Source of the DNA: UBA4664 sp038244585
GTDB lineage: Bacteria; Patescibacteriota; Saccharimonadia; UBA4664
DNA: 53,713 nt
Assembly (NCBI GenBank): GCA_038244585.1
Contig: JBBRTI010000004.1
Location: 1 to 53,713 of the forward strand
Reading direction: 5' to 3'
The notes under the pieces: generated by a model
Seen by the model: only the letters and a program-made list of their open reading frames with translations
What the model was told of the DNA's origin: nothing
The model's database searches: none
Translations under genes and position numbers: made by a program
Shown here: piece by piece, positions 25,059-31,197 of the stretch
Position numbering within the stretch: position 1 is the stretch's first letter
How the letters are laid out: every line of letters begins with the position of its first letter

Positions 25059-25456
25059 ACAATCGACCGTTAGCTCGTATTCTGCTGGTTGAAGATGACT
25101 TGGCATTGGCCAACGCCTACAAGGTGCGTATGGAAGCCGAGAACTTCCACGTCCTGCATTGCCCCAACGGGGAAGAAGCCATGCAGACCGCTTTGGAATA
25201 TCACCCTGATCTGATCCTGCTCGACCTCATGATGCCCAAGATATCCGGCTTCGACGTGCTGGATATCCTCCGCAACACTCCGGCGACCTCCCATACCAAG
25301 ATTATCATCCTGACGGCGCTCAGCCAGCCGTCCGACCAGGCCCGCGCCAAAGATCTGGGAGCCGATGAGTTCCTGGTCAAATCCCAGGCCGTCGTTTCCG
25401 ATGTCATGAAGCGCATCCGCTTCCACCTCGGCATCAAGGAAACTGAAGCCGCCTAA
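25055..25456 (+). CDS. Stand-alone response regulator receiver domain
   Basis: 133 residues, one CheY-like domain and no output domain. LVEDDLA holds the acidic pocket, LILLDLMMPK the phosphorylated Asp (about 55), LTALS the switch Thr and LVKSQ the conserved Lys. It should accept phosphate from a histidine kinase and act by protein contact. The ATG overlaps the pyrG stop. No kinase is adjacent; the kinase at 31198 has its own closer receiver protein (34536), which is clearly related. Ends at a bidirectional terminator. Confidence 0.88.
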   Translation: MNNRPLARILLVEDDLALANAYKVRMEAENFHVLHCPNGEEAMQTALEYHPDLILLDLMMPKISGFDVLDILRNTPATSHTKIIILTALSQPSDQARAKDLGADEFLVKSQAVVSDVMKRIRFHLGIKETEAA

Positions 25457-25470
25457 AAATAATTCCAAAC

Positions 25471-25498
25471 TAAAAAACGCCCCTCGGGGCGTTTTTTA
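25471..25498. terminator. Bidirectional intrinsic terminator
   Basis: ACGCCCC and GGGGCGT around a very short loop (25477-25492), with six A before and six T after; shared by the receiver gene and rpmA. Confidence 0.9.
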
Positions 25499-25508
25499 GT
25501 AGACTGGG

Positions 25509-25790
25509 TTAGTCCTGCGGCACAACCGAGACAATAGTCCGCCGTACCTTGGTACCGGTGAACTTGATAATCTGTCGGATCGAGAAGGCGACGACGCCGT
25601 CGCGCAGAGCGAAGAGGGTCTGGTCCAGACCGACTCCAACACCGGGACCGGCTTCCATGCGGGTACCGCGCTGGCGGACAAGGATGCCACCGGCACGTAC
25701 GGTCTGACCGCCGAAGCGCTTAACGCCGAGCCTTTGACCGGGTGAATCGTGGAGGTTCTTTGACGAGCCTCCGGCTTTTGTATGTGACAT
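25509..25790 (-). CDS. rpmA: 50S ribosomal protein L27
   Basis: 93 residues. The N terminus is the short mature type (GGSSKN close to the start), not the extended form of Firmicutes that must be cleaved. This flexible end reaches the peptidyl transferase centre. QRLGVKRFGGQ and AGGILVRQRG are typical. L21 (rplU), the usual upstream partner, is not in this window. It starts 3 nt after the methyltransferase gene and is probably cotranscribed with it. Confidence 0.95.
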   Translation of the reverse strand: MSHTKAGGSSKNLHDSPGQRLGVKRFGGQTVRAGGILVRQRGTRMEAGPGVGVGLDQTLFALRDGVVAFSIRQIIKFTGTKVRRTIVSVVPQD

Positions 25791-25793
25791 AGC

Positions 25794-26933
25794 TTAATTC
25801 TTCCTTAGTAATAGTAGTTGCCGTCCGACGATTTGATCGTCTCGGGCGTATAAAAGCGGCTCGTTAGCATGCTTAAAAACCTTCATAGTGTAGCCTAAGC
25901 CAGGTAACGCGTCAAGGACGTCCAGGTAACGCCACTTCCTGGCCTGGCGCCAAGCCGGCAGACATAATGCCACTTCGGAGCCGGAGTTTAGTTGGGCAGC
26001 CCAACTTGCCAGGGACCCCAGGTAGAGCTCACGGAGTTCGGCCCGGGCAGCCTCAAGTTGGTCGGACGTAGGCTCGTGAATCAAGTTCGGACCCAGATAG
26101 CCCTCGCTGACCACTGAGCACCCGCCATCCGGCAGCTTCAGCTCACGCGCGTCCGTCGGGTCTAAAACCTCCCAATTGCCTGTAATGTCGGGGCGCAGAT
26201 CTTGAAGCCAGGCAAGGTTCTCCCGAGTCGCCGCAACCATTTCCGGCGCCAGATCCGATCCGAGAGATTTGCGTCCCATCAGCAATGCTTCCTGGGGTAT
26301 CACACCGGTGCCGCAGAACGGATCGACAACCACGCCGGCTGTCGTCGTGTTGATTAGGATCTGCGCCAGCTTAGGCGGCAGCATGCCGACTTTGGCACTT
26401 CGGACCGGGCGTTCGTAGTCCCGCTTGGAATACCAGTCGATATCCTGGATCTGCTCGGTCAAGGCTACGATCATAGTCTGCTTATCAATCACGATCATAA
26501 GTTCAAACCCGTCTTCGATAACCCGGTTGTGCTTGAGCTGAGCCACGGTGGTATCGGTCCCCTTGGTTGGCGTAATGAGCCGAATGGACCTGCCCTCATG
26601 GCGCAGGCGATTCTTAAGCTCGAGGCCGGAGCTAAGCACAAAACGAGTGGTAGTCCGCAAGCCGTAATAGCTCACGGCGAAGGGCATCTTCTTGTCATAA
26701 GTGGGCAAAAGGTTGATATCGAGGACCTCCATGAGCTCCGCGGCCAGGCCCTGATAGATGATCCTGCCCATTTTTTGCGCTCCGCCCAGCAGATCAAGAT
26801 CGTATCTAGACCCCAGAACTGCCGACTGCCGACCGAACGGCTCGACGCCGTCCGAACCGACGAGAGACTCAAGCTCGACCAGACCGAGCTCCGGCTGGCG
26901 CCCCAGTAGGGCGATGTGCGTGAAATTAGTCAT
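25794..26933 (-). CDS. TRM11/UPF0020-like SAM-dependent methyltransferase
   Basis: 379 residues from ATG 26933, 7 nt after TAAAGT; an upstream in-frame start at 27020 lies before the promoter. An N-terminal substrate-binding half (1-200) precedes a Rossmann domain with VVVDPFCGTGVIPQEALLMG (SAM site, about 220-240). This arrangement matches tRNA guanine-N2 methyltransferases of the Trm11/THUMP group. The catalytic motif IV, usually N/DPPY or a TEPYLGP form, reads SEGYLGP, losing the proline before the tyrosine. A DNA target cannot be excluded. It shares a transcript with rpmA, in line with a translation role. Confidence 0.75.
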   Translation of the reverse strand: MTNFTHIALLGRQPELGLVELESLVGSDGVEPFGRQSAVLGSRYDLDLLGGAQKMGRIIYQGLAAELMEVLDINLLPTYDKKMPFAVSYYGLRTTTRFVLSSGLELKNRLRHEGRSIRLITPTKGTDTTVAQLKHNRVIEDGFELMIVIDKQTMIVALTEQIQDIDWYSKRDYERPVRSAKVGMLPPKLAQILINTTTAGVVVDPFCGTGVIPQEALLMGRKSLGSDLAPEMVAATRENLAWLQDLRPDITGNWEVLDPTDARELKLPDGGCSVVSEGYLGPNLIHEPTSDQLEAARAELRELYLGSLASWAAQLNSGSEVALCLPAWRQARKWRYLDVLDALPGLGYTMKVFKHANEPLLYARDDQIVGRQLLLLRKN

Positions 26934-26940
26934 GACCCCT

Positions 26941-26969
26941 ACTTTACCAAAAATGTAGACAAACATCAA
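26941..26969 (-). promoter_or_regulatory. Promoter for the methyltransferase-rpmA operon
   Basis: On the minus strand TTGATG (26969-26964), 17 nt, TAAAGT (26946-26941), then 7 nt to the ATG: a leaderless arrangement. Confidence 0.65.
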
Positions 26970-27013
26970 CAATATGGTATCGTATGCCGTATTGGTATCT
27001 TCCACGAAAATCG

Positions 27014-27043
27014 TTGACATTAAGCATTAGCTTTTCGTAAGAT
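27014..27043 (+). promoter_or_regulatory. Promoter of the first nuclease-fold gene and its leader peptide
   Basis: TTGACA (27014-27019), 18 nt, TAAGAT (27038-27043). The box ends 6 nt before ATG 27050 of a 25-codon ORF. Confidence 0.65.
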
Positions 27044-27049
27044 ATGACT

Positions 27050-27127
27050 ATGAGGTATGTGATGAACATCAGCGAAGTCCTTGTAGGACCACTCGCCACC
27101 ATCATGTCCTTCCGCGCCGTCGCCTGA
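27050..27127 (+). CDS. Candidate 25-residue leader peptide (leaderless start)
   Basis: ATG 27050, 25 codons, TGA at 27125-27127. ATG 27044 is an in-frame alternative. The stop falls inside the 5' arm of a terminator hairpin that lies before the next gene. A ribosome finishing this peptide would disrupt the hairpin, the classic geometry of transcription attenuation. No run of one amino-acid codon is visible, so the sensed signal is unclear. A small internal hairpin (GTCCT/AGGAC near 27075-27087) lies within it. Confidence 0.45.
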   Translation: MRYVMNISEVLVGPLATIMSFRAVA

Positions 27128-27151
27128 GTCATCCCTGACCAGGCGGTTTTT
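27121..27151 (+). terminator. Intrinsic terminator between promoter and gene (attenuator)
   Basis: CGCCTG (27121-27126), bulged A, GTCA (27128-27131), TCCC loop, TGAC (27136-27139), CAGGCG (27140-27145), then G and five T. It lies after the promoter at 27014-27043 and before the coding sequence at 27180, so its natural role is conditional termination. Confidence 0.7.
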
Positions 27152-27179
27152 GATATCTCGTCCTAGATCGGAGGAGCGA

Positions 27180-27674
27180 GTGACTACTTTAGTTAGCGCA
27201 CCCCAAGCGCGAACGCACCACAGTCCGATGCAGTTTCGGGGCGGAAAAGCTTCACACAAGCGCCCATCGCGGTCGCCTGTGGTCCGTGATCGAGCGGCCT
27301 ACACCCCTTATGCCAAGAATCCCGGCGAGAGGTTGGTAGCAGACCTACTCAGGATTGAAGGCCTCAAGTACGACTATGAGCCGCAGGAGTTCAGCCTAGA
27401 GCTGACCGGCAAGGGCAAGTCCGCCATCAAACCAGACTTTTACGTCCGCAAGTTCCATGTTTTCTTGGAGGTCACTCAAGGAAATGATCTGAACATGGGT
27501 TTTAAGCGTTCCAAGATCAGGAACGCCCACGCACTTTACCCCGAAGCCACCATCATCCTCGTGGGGCCCGACGAGCTCGCCGAGCTGGACTCCGGGCAGG
27601 TAATGATCATCGACCTGATCGAACAGGGTATTGAGGACCGGGAGGCGCCACACGGATGCACAAACGTCGCATGA
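27180..27674 (+). CDS. PD-(D/E)xK-like fold protein 1, function unknown
   Basis: 164 residues from GTG 27180, behind GGAGGAG; a TTG at 27150 overlaps the terminator. A basic, disordered N terminus (1-45) precedes a core resembling very-short-patch-repair or DUF559 endonucleases: ERLVADLL, then YDYEPQEFSLEL, KPDFYV and FLEVTQG. The proline-aspartate pair and glutamate are present, but the lysine of E-x-K is replaced by threonine. The following MGFKRSKIRNAHALYP with a TIILVG strand fits the fold. It may be a nuclease with a migrated lysine, or a non-cleaving DNA binder. The next gene encodes a relative. Confidence 0.6.
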   Translation: MTTLVSAPQARTHHSPMQFRGGKASHKRPSRSPVVRDRAAYTPYAKNPGERLVADLLRIEGLKYDYEPQEFSLELTGKGKSAIKPDFYVRKFHVFLEVTQGNDLNMGFKRSKIRNAHALYPEATIILVGPDELAELDSGQVMIIDLIEQGIEDREAPHGCTNVA

Positions 27675-27709
27675 TCAACATCCGACGCGATTCAGAAAGG
27701 AGGGTCACC

Positions 27710-27748
27710 TTGAACACCAATCGGACCGCAATCATCGGCTCGACTTAG
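27710..27748 (+). CDS. Possible 12-residue leader peptide with a strong Shine-Dalgarno
   Basis: AAAGGAGGG (27696-27704) is among the best ribosome sites in the window. It stands 5 nt before TTG 27710, which opens only 12 codons ending TAG. So strong a site before so short a frame suggests a regulatory peptide or ribosome landing site for what follows. Confidence 0.35.
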   Translation: MNTNRTAIIGST

Positions 27749-27751
27749 GGG

Positions 27752-27901
27752 GTGATCCGTTTCTGGCAGGTATGCCGTGCAGAGCCTACCATTTCCAATG
27801 CCGCACATATTCCACCCTCCGAGACCCGGCATCGTATGAGAATGCCGGGTCCGGAGGGGCTTTTTATACCATCTCTCTGGATACTGAATGGAGCGGGGTA
27901 A
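27752..27901 (+). CDS. Possible 49-residue ORF coupled to nuclease-fold gene 2
   Basis: GTG 27752 follows AGGGGG and runs 49 codons to a TAA whose last base is the first base of ATG 27901 (TAATG). Three tryptophans are present. It reads through the long terminator hairpin at 27815-27865, so translation could melt it. It may be chance. Confidence 0.25.
   Translation: MIRFWQVCRAEPTISNAAHIPPSETRHRMRMPGPEGLFIPSLWILNGAG
27815..27865 (+). terminator. Very stable intrinsic terminator upstream of nuclease-fold gene 2
   Basis: CCCTCCG (27815-27821), bulged A, GACCCGGCAT (27823-27832), 9-nt loop, ATGCCGGGTC (27842-27851), CGGAGGG (27852-27858), then GC and TTTTT. A 17-bp stem with one bulge. It either ends the first nuclease-fold transcript or acts as an attenuator for the second. 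Confidence 0.85.
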
Positions 27902-28377
27902 TGACAGCTTCGTACCTGATACCCAGTCCTGGGCCATGTCTTAGACGGCGTACATCGCCTCATAAGTTCGTCGGTCCAGGTGAAGCGGAGTTTGCCTCAT
28001 GGTGCCAGCTCCTTGGCATCGACATCTCGTATGAACCATTTCTATACGAGCTCGTCACAATTCTGGATTACGACGATAATGGAGTCGGGCGCGTCCGTGT
28101 CCGCAAGGGCTTTGCACCGGATTTTCTCATCCATGCCACGGATTACTGGCCCGCAATGCATGTGGAAATTACCGGCGCCCGCAGGCGCGGCAAAAAAATC
28201 TACCGCATGCGACGGACCCGAGAGCAATACCGCATGCATACTGTCCTACTGGTCATCGGAACCTCATCTTGGCGCCGCATCGAACGCGAACCCCAGGAGC
28301 TCAGGCGACTGCTCCTCAGGGCTGGCCGCAGAGCAATTGCCATTTCACCGAACTCTTCAGCTGCTGAATCTGCGTGA
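27901..28377 (+). CDS. PD-(D/E)xK-like fold protein 2, relative of the upstream gene
   Basis: 158 residues from ATG 27901, with GGAG upstream; longer frames run through the terminator hairpin. The core repeats the pattern of the preceding protein: GEAEFASWCQLLGIDISYEP, a strand with ELVTILDY, APDFLI, then MHVEITGARR, a basic helix (KKIYRMRRTREQYR) and TVLLVIG. The acidic motif again has threonine where the lysine of E-x-K should be, so the substitution is shared. The C terminus is very basic. These look like two diverged copies of one unknown family, possibly DNA repair or mobile-DNA defence, which is inference only. Ends at a good terminator. Confidence 0.6.
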   Translation: MTASYLIPSPGPCLRRRTSPHKFVGPGEAEFASWCQLLGIDISYEPFLYELVTILDYDDNGVGRVRVRKGFAPDFLIHATDYWPAMHVEITGARRRGKKIYRMRRTREQYRMHTVLLVIGTSSWRRIEREPQELRRLLLRAGRRAIAISPNSSAAESA

Positions 28378-28378
28378 C

Positions 28379-28409
28379 GCCGTTCCTTATGGGAACGGCT
28401 TTTTATTTT
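28379..28409 (+). terminator. Intrinsic terminator
   Basis: GCCGTTCC (28379-28386) and GGAACGGC (28392-28399) followed by TTTTTATTTT, just after nuclease-fold gene 2 and before xseA. Confidence 0.9.
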
Positions 28410-28423
28410 GGTATCATTGATAC

Positions 28424-29659
28424 ATGCAACCAGAAGTCATCACCGTTTCCCAATTTGTCGGTATCATCAACGACACCTTGGCGATAGCCTATCCGCTGGT
28501 AATCGTCGAGGGTGAGGTTTCGAGCTTCAAGGTCAACCAAGGCAAGTTCGTCTTTTTCGACCTAAAAGACGATACCAGCACGCTCAGCTGTTTCATGATG
28601 CTCCACCAGTTGCGTCTACCCATCGAGGACGGAATGAAAGTTCGGGTCACGGGCAGTCCTAAAATCACCAAGTTTTCGAAGTTCAGCCTGACGGTGCGGG
28701 CCATTGAACCGGCGGGTGAAGGGGAATTACGGCGAGCTATGGAGCTATTGAAGCGCAAACTGACGGCCGAAGGGCTCTTTGATGTTTCACGCAAGCGTCC
28801 ACTGCCACAATATCCTCATACCATTGGCCTTATCACTTCTGCCACCTCGGCAGCATATAGCGATTTCATTAAGATCCTTGGTGCCCGATGGGGCGGCGTC
28901 GACGTTCGCCTGGCCGACGTGACAGTCCAGGGAAACACCGCTCCGGACCAGATTGTCGGGGCCATTGAGTATTTCAACCAGGCATCGCCGCCGGTCGACG
29001 TGGTGGTACTTATTCGCGGCGGCGGTTCGTTGGACGACCTCAGCGCTTTCAGCACCGAGCCTGTCGCCAGGGCGGTCGCAGGTAGCAGGACTCCGGTTAT
29101 CGTGGGCGTGGGTCATGAGATTGACGTCAGCCTGGCCGACTATGCCGCCGACGTACGGGCCGCCACTCCGACCGACGCCGCCAGGCTGGTGGTACCCGAC
29201 CGGCTGGAAAGGGAGGCGCACATCACTTTTACCGCCGGGCGCATGATTCAAGCGATCGGCGGCTTGGCTGAGGCCCGCCACACGCAGATAGACCGCCATC
29301 TGGACGCTATGCAGCGCTACCTGCGTCGGCCGGCCGAAACCGTCAGAGAGGCAACAGTCGTCCTCTCAAGACACCTTGAACGTATGGAGGGCAGTCTAAG
29401 GCGTACGGGGGAGCTCACAGCCTACCTCAGGGGATCTTTGGAACCGGCCTACCGCAACGCCATCGTACGTCGCCGAGAACGCGCTATAAGTCTGGAGCGG
29501 CTCCTGCGGTCAGCCAGCCCGGAAACGGTATTGGCGCGGGGTTACTCTATCGTGAGAACAAAAACAGCCATCCTAAAGGATGCGGCTAAGGTCCAGTCCG
29601 GTGAGGAGCTCATGGTACAATTAGCGAAAGGAACATTGAGTGTGAAGGTTAAGAAATAA
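28424..29659 (+). CDS. xseA: Exodeoxyribonuclease VII large subunit
   Basis: 411 residues. An N-terminal OB fold (about 1-100, with VEGEVSSFKVNQGKFVFFDLKD) binds single-stranded DNA. The catalytic domain has IGLITS, DVVVLIRGGGSLDDLSAF and PVIVGVGHEIDV, followed by a long coiled coil that binds the small subunits. The enzyme degrades single-stranded DNA from both ends in mismatch repair and recombination. TATCAT (28412-28417) ends 6 nt before the ATG, another leaderless start. The stop overlaps the xseB start (TAATG). Confidence 0.95.
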   Translation: MQPEVITVSQFVGIINDTLAIAYPLVIVEGEVSSFKVNQGKFVFFDLKDDTSTLSCFMMLHQLRLPIEDGMKVRVTGSPKITKFSKFSLTVRAIEPAGEGELRRAMELLKRKLTAEGLFDVSRKRPLPQYPHTIGLITSATSAAYSDFIKILGARWGGVDVRLADVTVQGNTAPDQIVGAIEYFNQASPPVDVVVLIRGGGSLDDLSAFSTEPVARAVAGSRTPVIVGVGHEIDVSLADYAADVRAATPTDAARLVVPDRLEREAHITFTAGRMIQAIGGLAEARHTQIDRHLDAMQRYLRRPAETVREATVVLSRHLERMEGSLRRTGELTAYLRGSLEPAYRNAIVRRRERAISLERLLRSASPETVLARGYSIVRTKTAILKDAAKVQSGEELMVQLAKGTLSVKVKK

Positions 29660-29916
29660 TGCCGCTGAAACCGTTCCATTTCGAGGCTGCCATCAAAGAG
29701 CTGGAAGAGATAACCCAGTGGTTTGAGTCGACTGAAGCCGACCTGGATGAAGGTCTGGTTAAATTCGAGCGTGGCATGGAACTGGCAACCCAGCTGAAAG
29801 AACATTTGGCAACGGTTGAAAACCGCGTCGAGAAAATCAAGGCCCGCTTCGACGGCACTCGCCAGCCGGCCCAGCCTACTGAACCGTTCGGCGACGAAAC
29901 CGACCTGCTCGACTGA
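29659..29916 (+). CDS. xseB: Exodeoxyribonuclease VII small subunit
   Basis: 85 residues: two helices with FEAAIKELEEI and LDEGLVKFERGMELATQLKEHL, the family hallmark, then a Pro-rich acidic tail. Several copies coat the XseA coiled coil and are needed for activity. The start overlaps xseA by one base, and the stop overlaps the next gene by one base (TGATG), so the three genes form one operon. Confidence 0.93.
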   Translation: MPLKPFHFEAAIKELEEITQWFESTEADLDEGLVKFERGMELATQLKEHLATVENRVEKIKARFDGTRQPAQPTEPFGDETDLLD

Positions 29917-30431
29917 TGCTATGGTACTTGCTCGCCCTTGTCCTGCTGGGCGGGTTCGGTATCGCTGTCTTCGTCGGCGCGCCTTACGTTCCTATCCTCA
30001 AGCGCGACTATGGCCCACTCCTAGATCTTGCCGATATAAAACCAGGCCAGACCCTTATTGACCTTGGTTCCGGCGACGGACGGCTGCTGCGGGAAGTTGC
30101 CAAACGCGGCATCCGGGCAGTCGGGTATGAGATTAACCCTGCTCTATATGTCATCTCACGGGTGGTCTGCTGGCGCTACCGGAACCTTGTGACGATACGT
30201 CTGCGTGACTACTGGCACGTCACCTTGCCGCCCGCCGATATTATTTACGTCTTTCTATTGGAAACATATATGAGCCGGCTGGACCGCAAGCTGACAGCCG
30301 AACTGATCCGTCCCACGACGGTTGTTTCGTTTGTCTTCCAGATACCGGGCCGAGCAGCGACCCGGGCTTCCCGCAACACTTTTGTTTATGAGTATCCCGA
30401 ACCTCCGGCGACCTTGCGCAATCCGGTCTAG
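29916..30431 (+). CDS. Membrane-anchored class I SAM-dependent methyltransferase
   Basis: 171 residues. An N-terminal hydrophobic anchor (about 2-22) precedes a Rossmann domain with TLIDLGSGDGRLLREVAKRG (SAM site, about 48-67) and GYEINPAL. Motif IV region reads ADIIYVFLLE, without NPPY, so the substrate is not evident. Similar short anchored methyltransferases are common in Patescibacteria. It is coupled to xseB, but a shared function is not obvious. Confidence 0.75.
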   Translation: MLWYLLALVLLGGFGIAVFVGAPYVPILKRDYGPLLDLADIKPGQTLIDLGSGDGRLLREVAKRGIRAVGYEINPALYVISRVVCWRYRNLVTIRLRDYWHVTLPPADIIYVFLLETYMSRLDRKLTAELIRPTTVVSFVFQIPGRAATRASRNTFVYEYPEPPATLRNPV

Positions 30432-30452
30432 GGGATTACCATAAGCACTAAT

Positions 30453-31115
30453 ATGATGTCCTCTACTCCTAATTTAAACGCTCCCCAAACTGGCCGTAAC
30501 TCGCTAACAACCGTTCTCATCGCCGTTCTGGCGGTTGGGGCCTTGGGATTCGGTATATTGGCCATCGTTGCCTTCTCTACAGCGGGTACGGCTACGAAAA
30601 CTCTGGAATCTCAAAAGCAGGCTGCTGCCGATTCTGCCCGGACAGACCAGAAGAAAGCCGATCAGACGGCGGCCGAACTGGCGTCAGAGTCGCCGTTCCG
30701 GTCATATGTCGCACCCGTCGAGTACGGTTCTTTCGAAATCAAATTTCCTAAGAATTGGAGTGGCGATGTTAAAGAAAACCGGTCTAACTCCATCCAAGTC
30801 AGCCTGGTTGTGAATCCGGACTTTGTCCGCACTCAGAACGGCACTGACGACCTGGTCGCCGCAAAAATCACTTTGTACCAGCGAACACTCGCTGAGCTAA
30901 CCAAGGAATATACCACTAACCGCGAACTTAAAAAATCTGATATTACTGTCGCTGGCATACCCTCTGTTCAGTACACTGGAAAATTCGCGGATAGGCGTAC
31001 CAAGCGTTTGGTCGCGGTCCCCGTGAGAGATAAGACTCTGGTTTTCACTAACGAAAACGCTACATATAACAGCGAATTCGATCTCATCATGGCCCAGTCC
31101 AGAATTAACCCGTAA
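30453..31115 (+). CDS. Membrane-anchored extracytoplasmic protein, PsbP-like core
   Basis: 220 residues from ATG 30453 (an adjacent ATG at 30456 is possible). A short Asn/Pro-rich cytosolic end, one membrane helix (about 20-45), a Lys/Gln/Ala coiled linker (50-80), then a soluble domain beginning YGSFEIKFPKNWSGDV. That opening recalls the PsbP/MOG1-like fold seen in many anchored hypothetical proteins of Gram-positive bacteria. Function unknown. Confidence 0.65.
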   Translation: MMSSTPNLNAPQTGRNSLTTVLIAVLAVGALGFGILAIVAFSTAGTATKTLESQKQAAADSARTDQKKADQTAAELASESPFRSYVAPVEYGSFEIKFPKNWSGDVKENRSNSIQVSLVVNPDFVRTQNGTDDLVAAKITLYQRTLAELTKEYTTNRELKKSDITVAGIPSVQYTGKFADRRTKRLVAVPVRDKTLVFTNENATYNSEFDLIMAQSRINP

Positions 31116-31197
31116 TAGCGCCATATTTATCGCGCTTACGCTTGAGGATTCACCGACAGCGGTGCTAATCTGAAGAGTATTAAGTCGGTGGAGGTGA

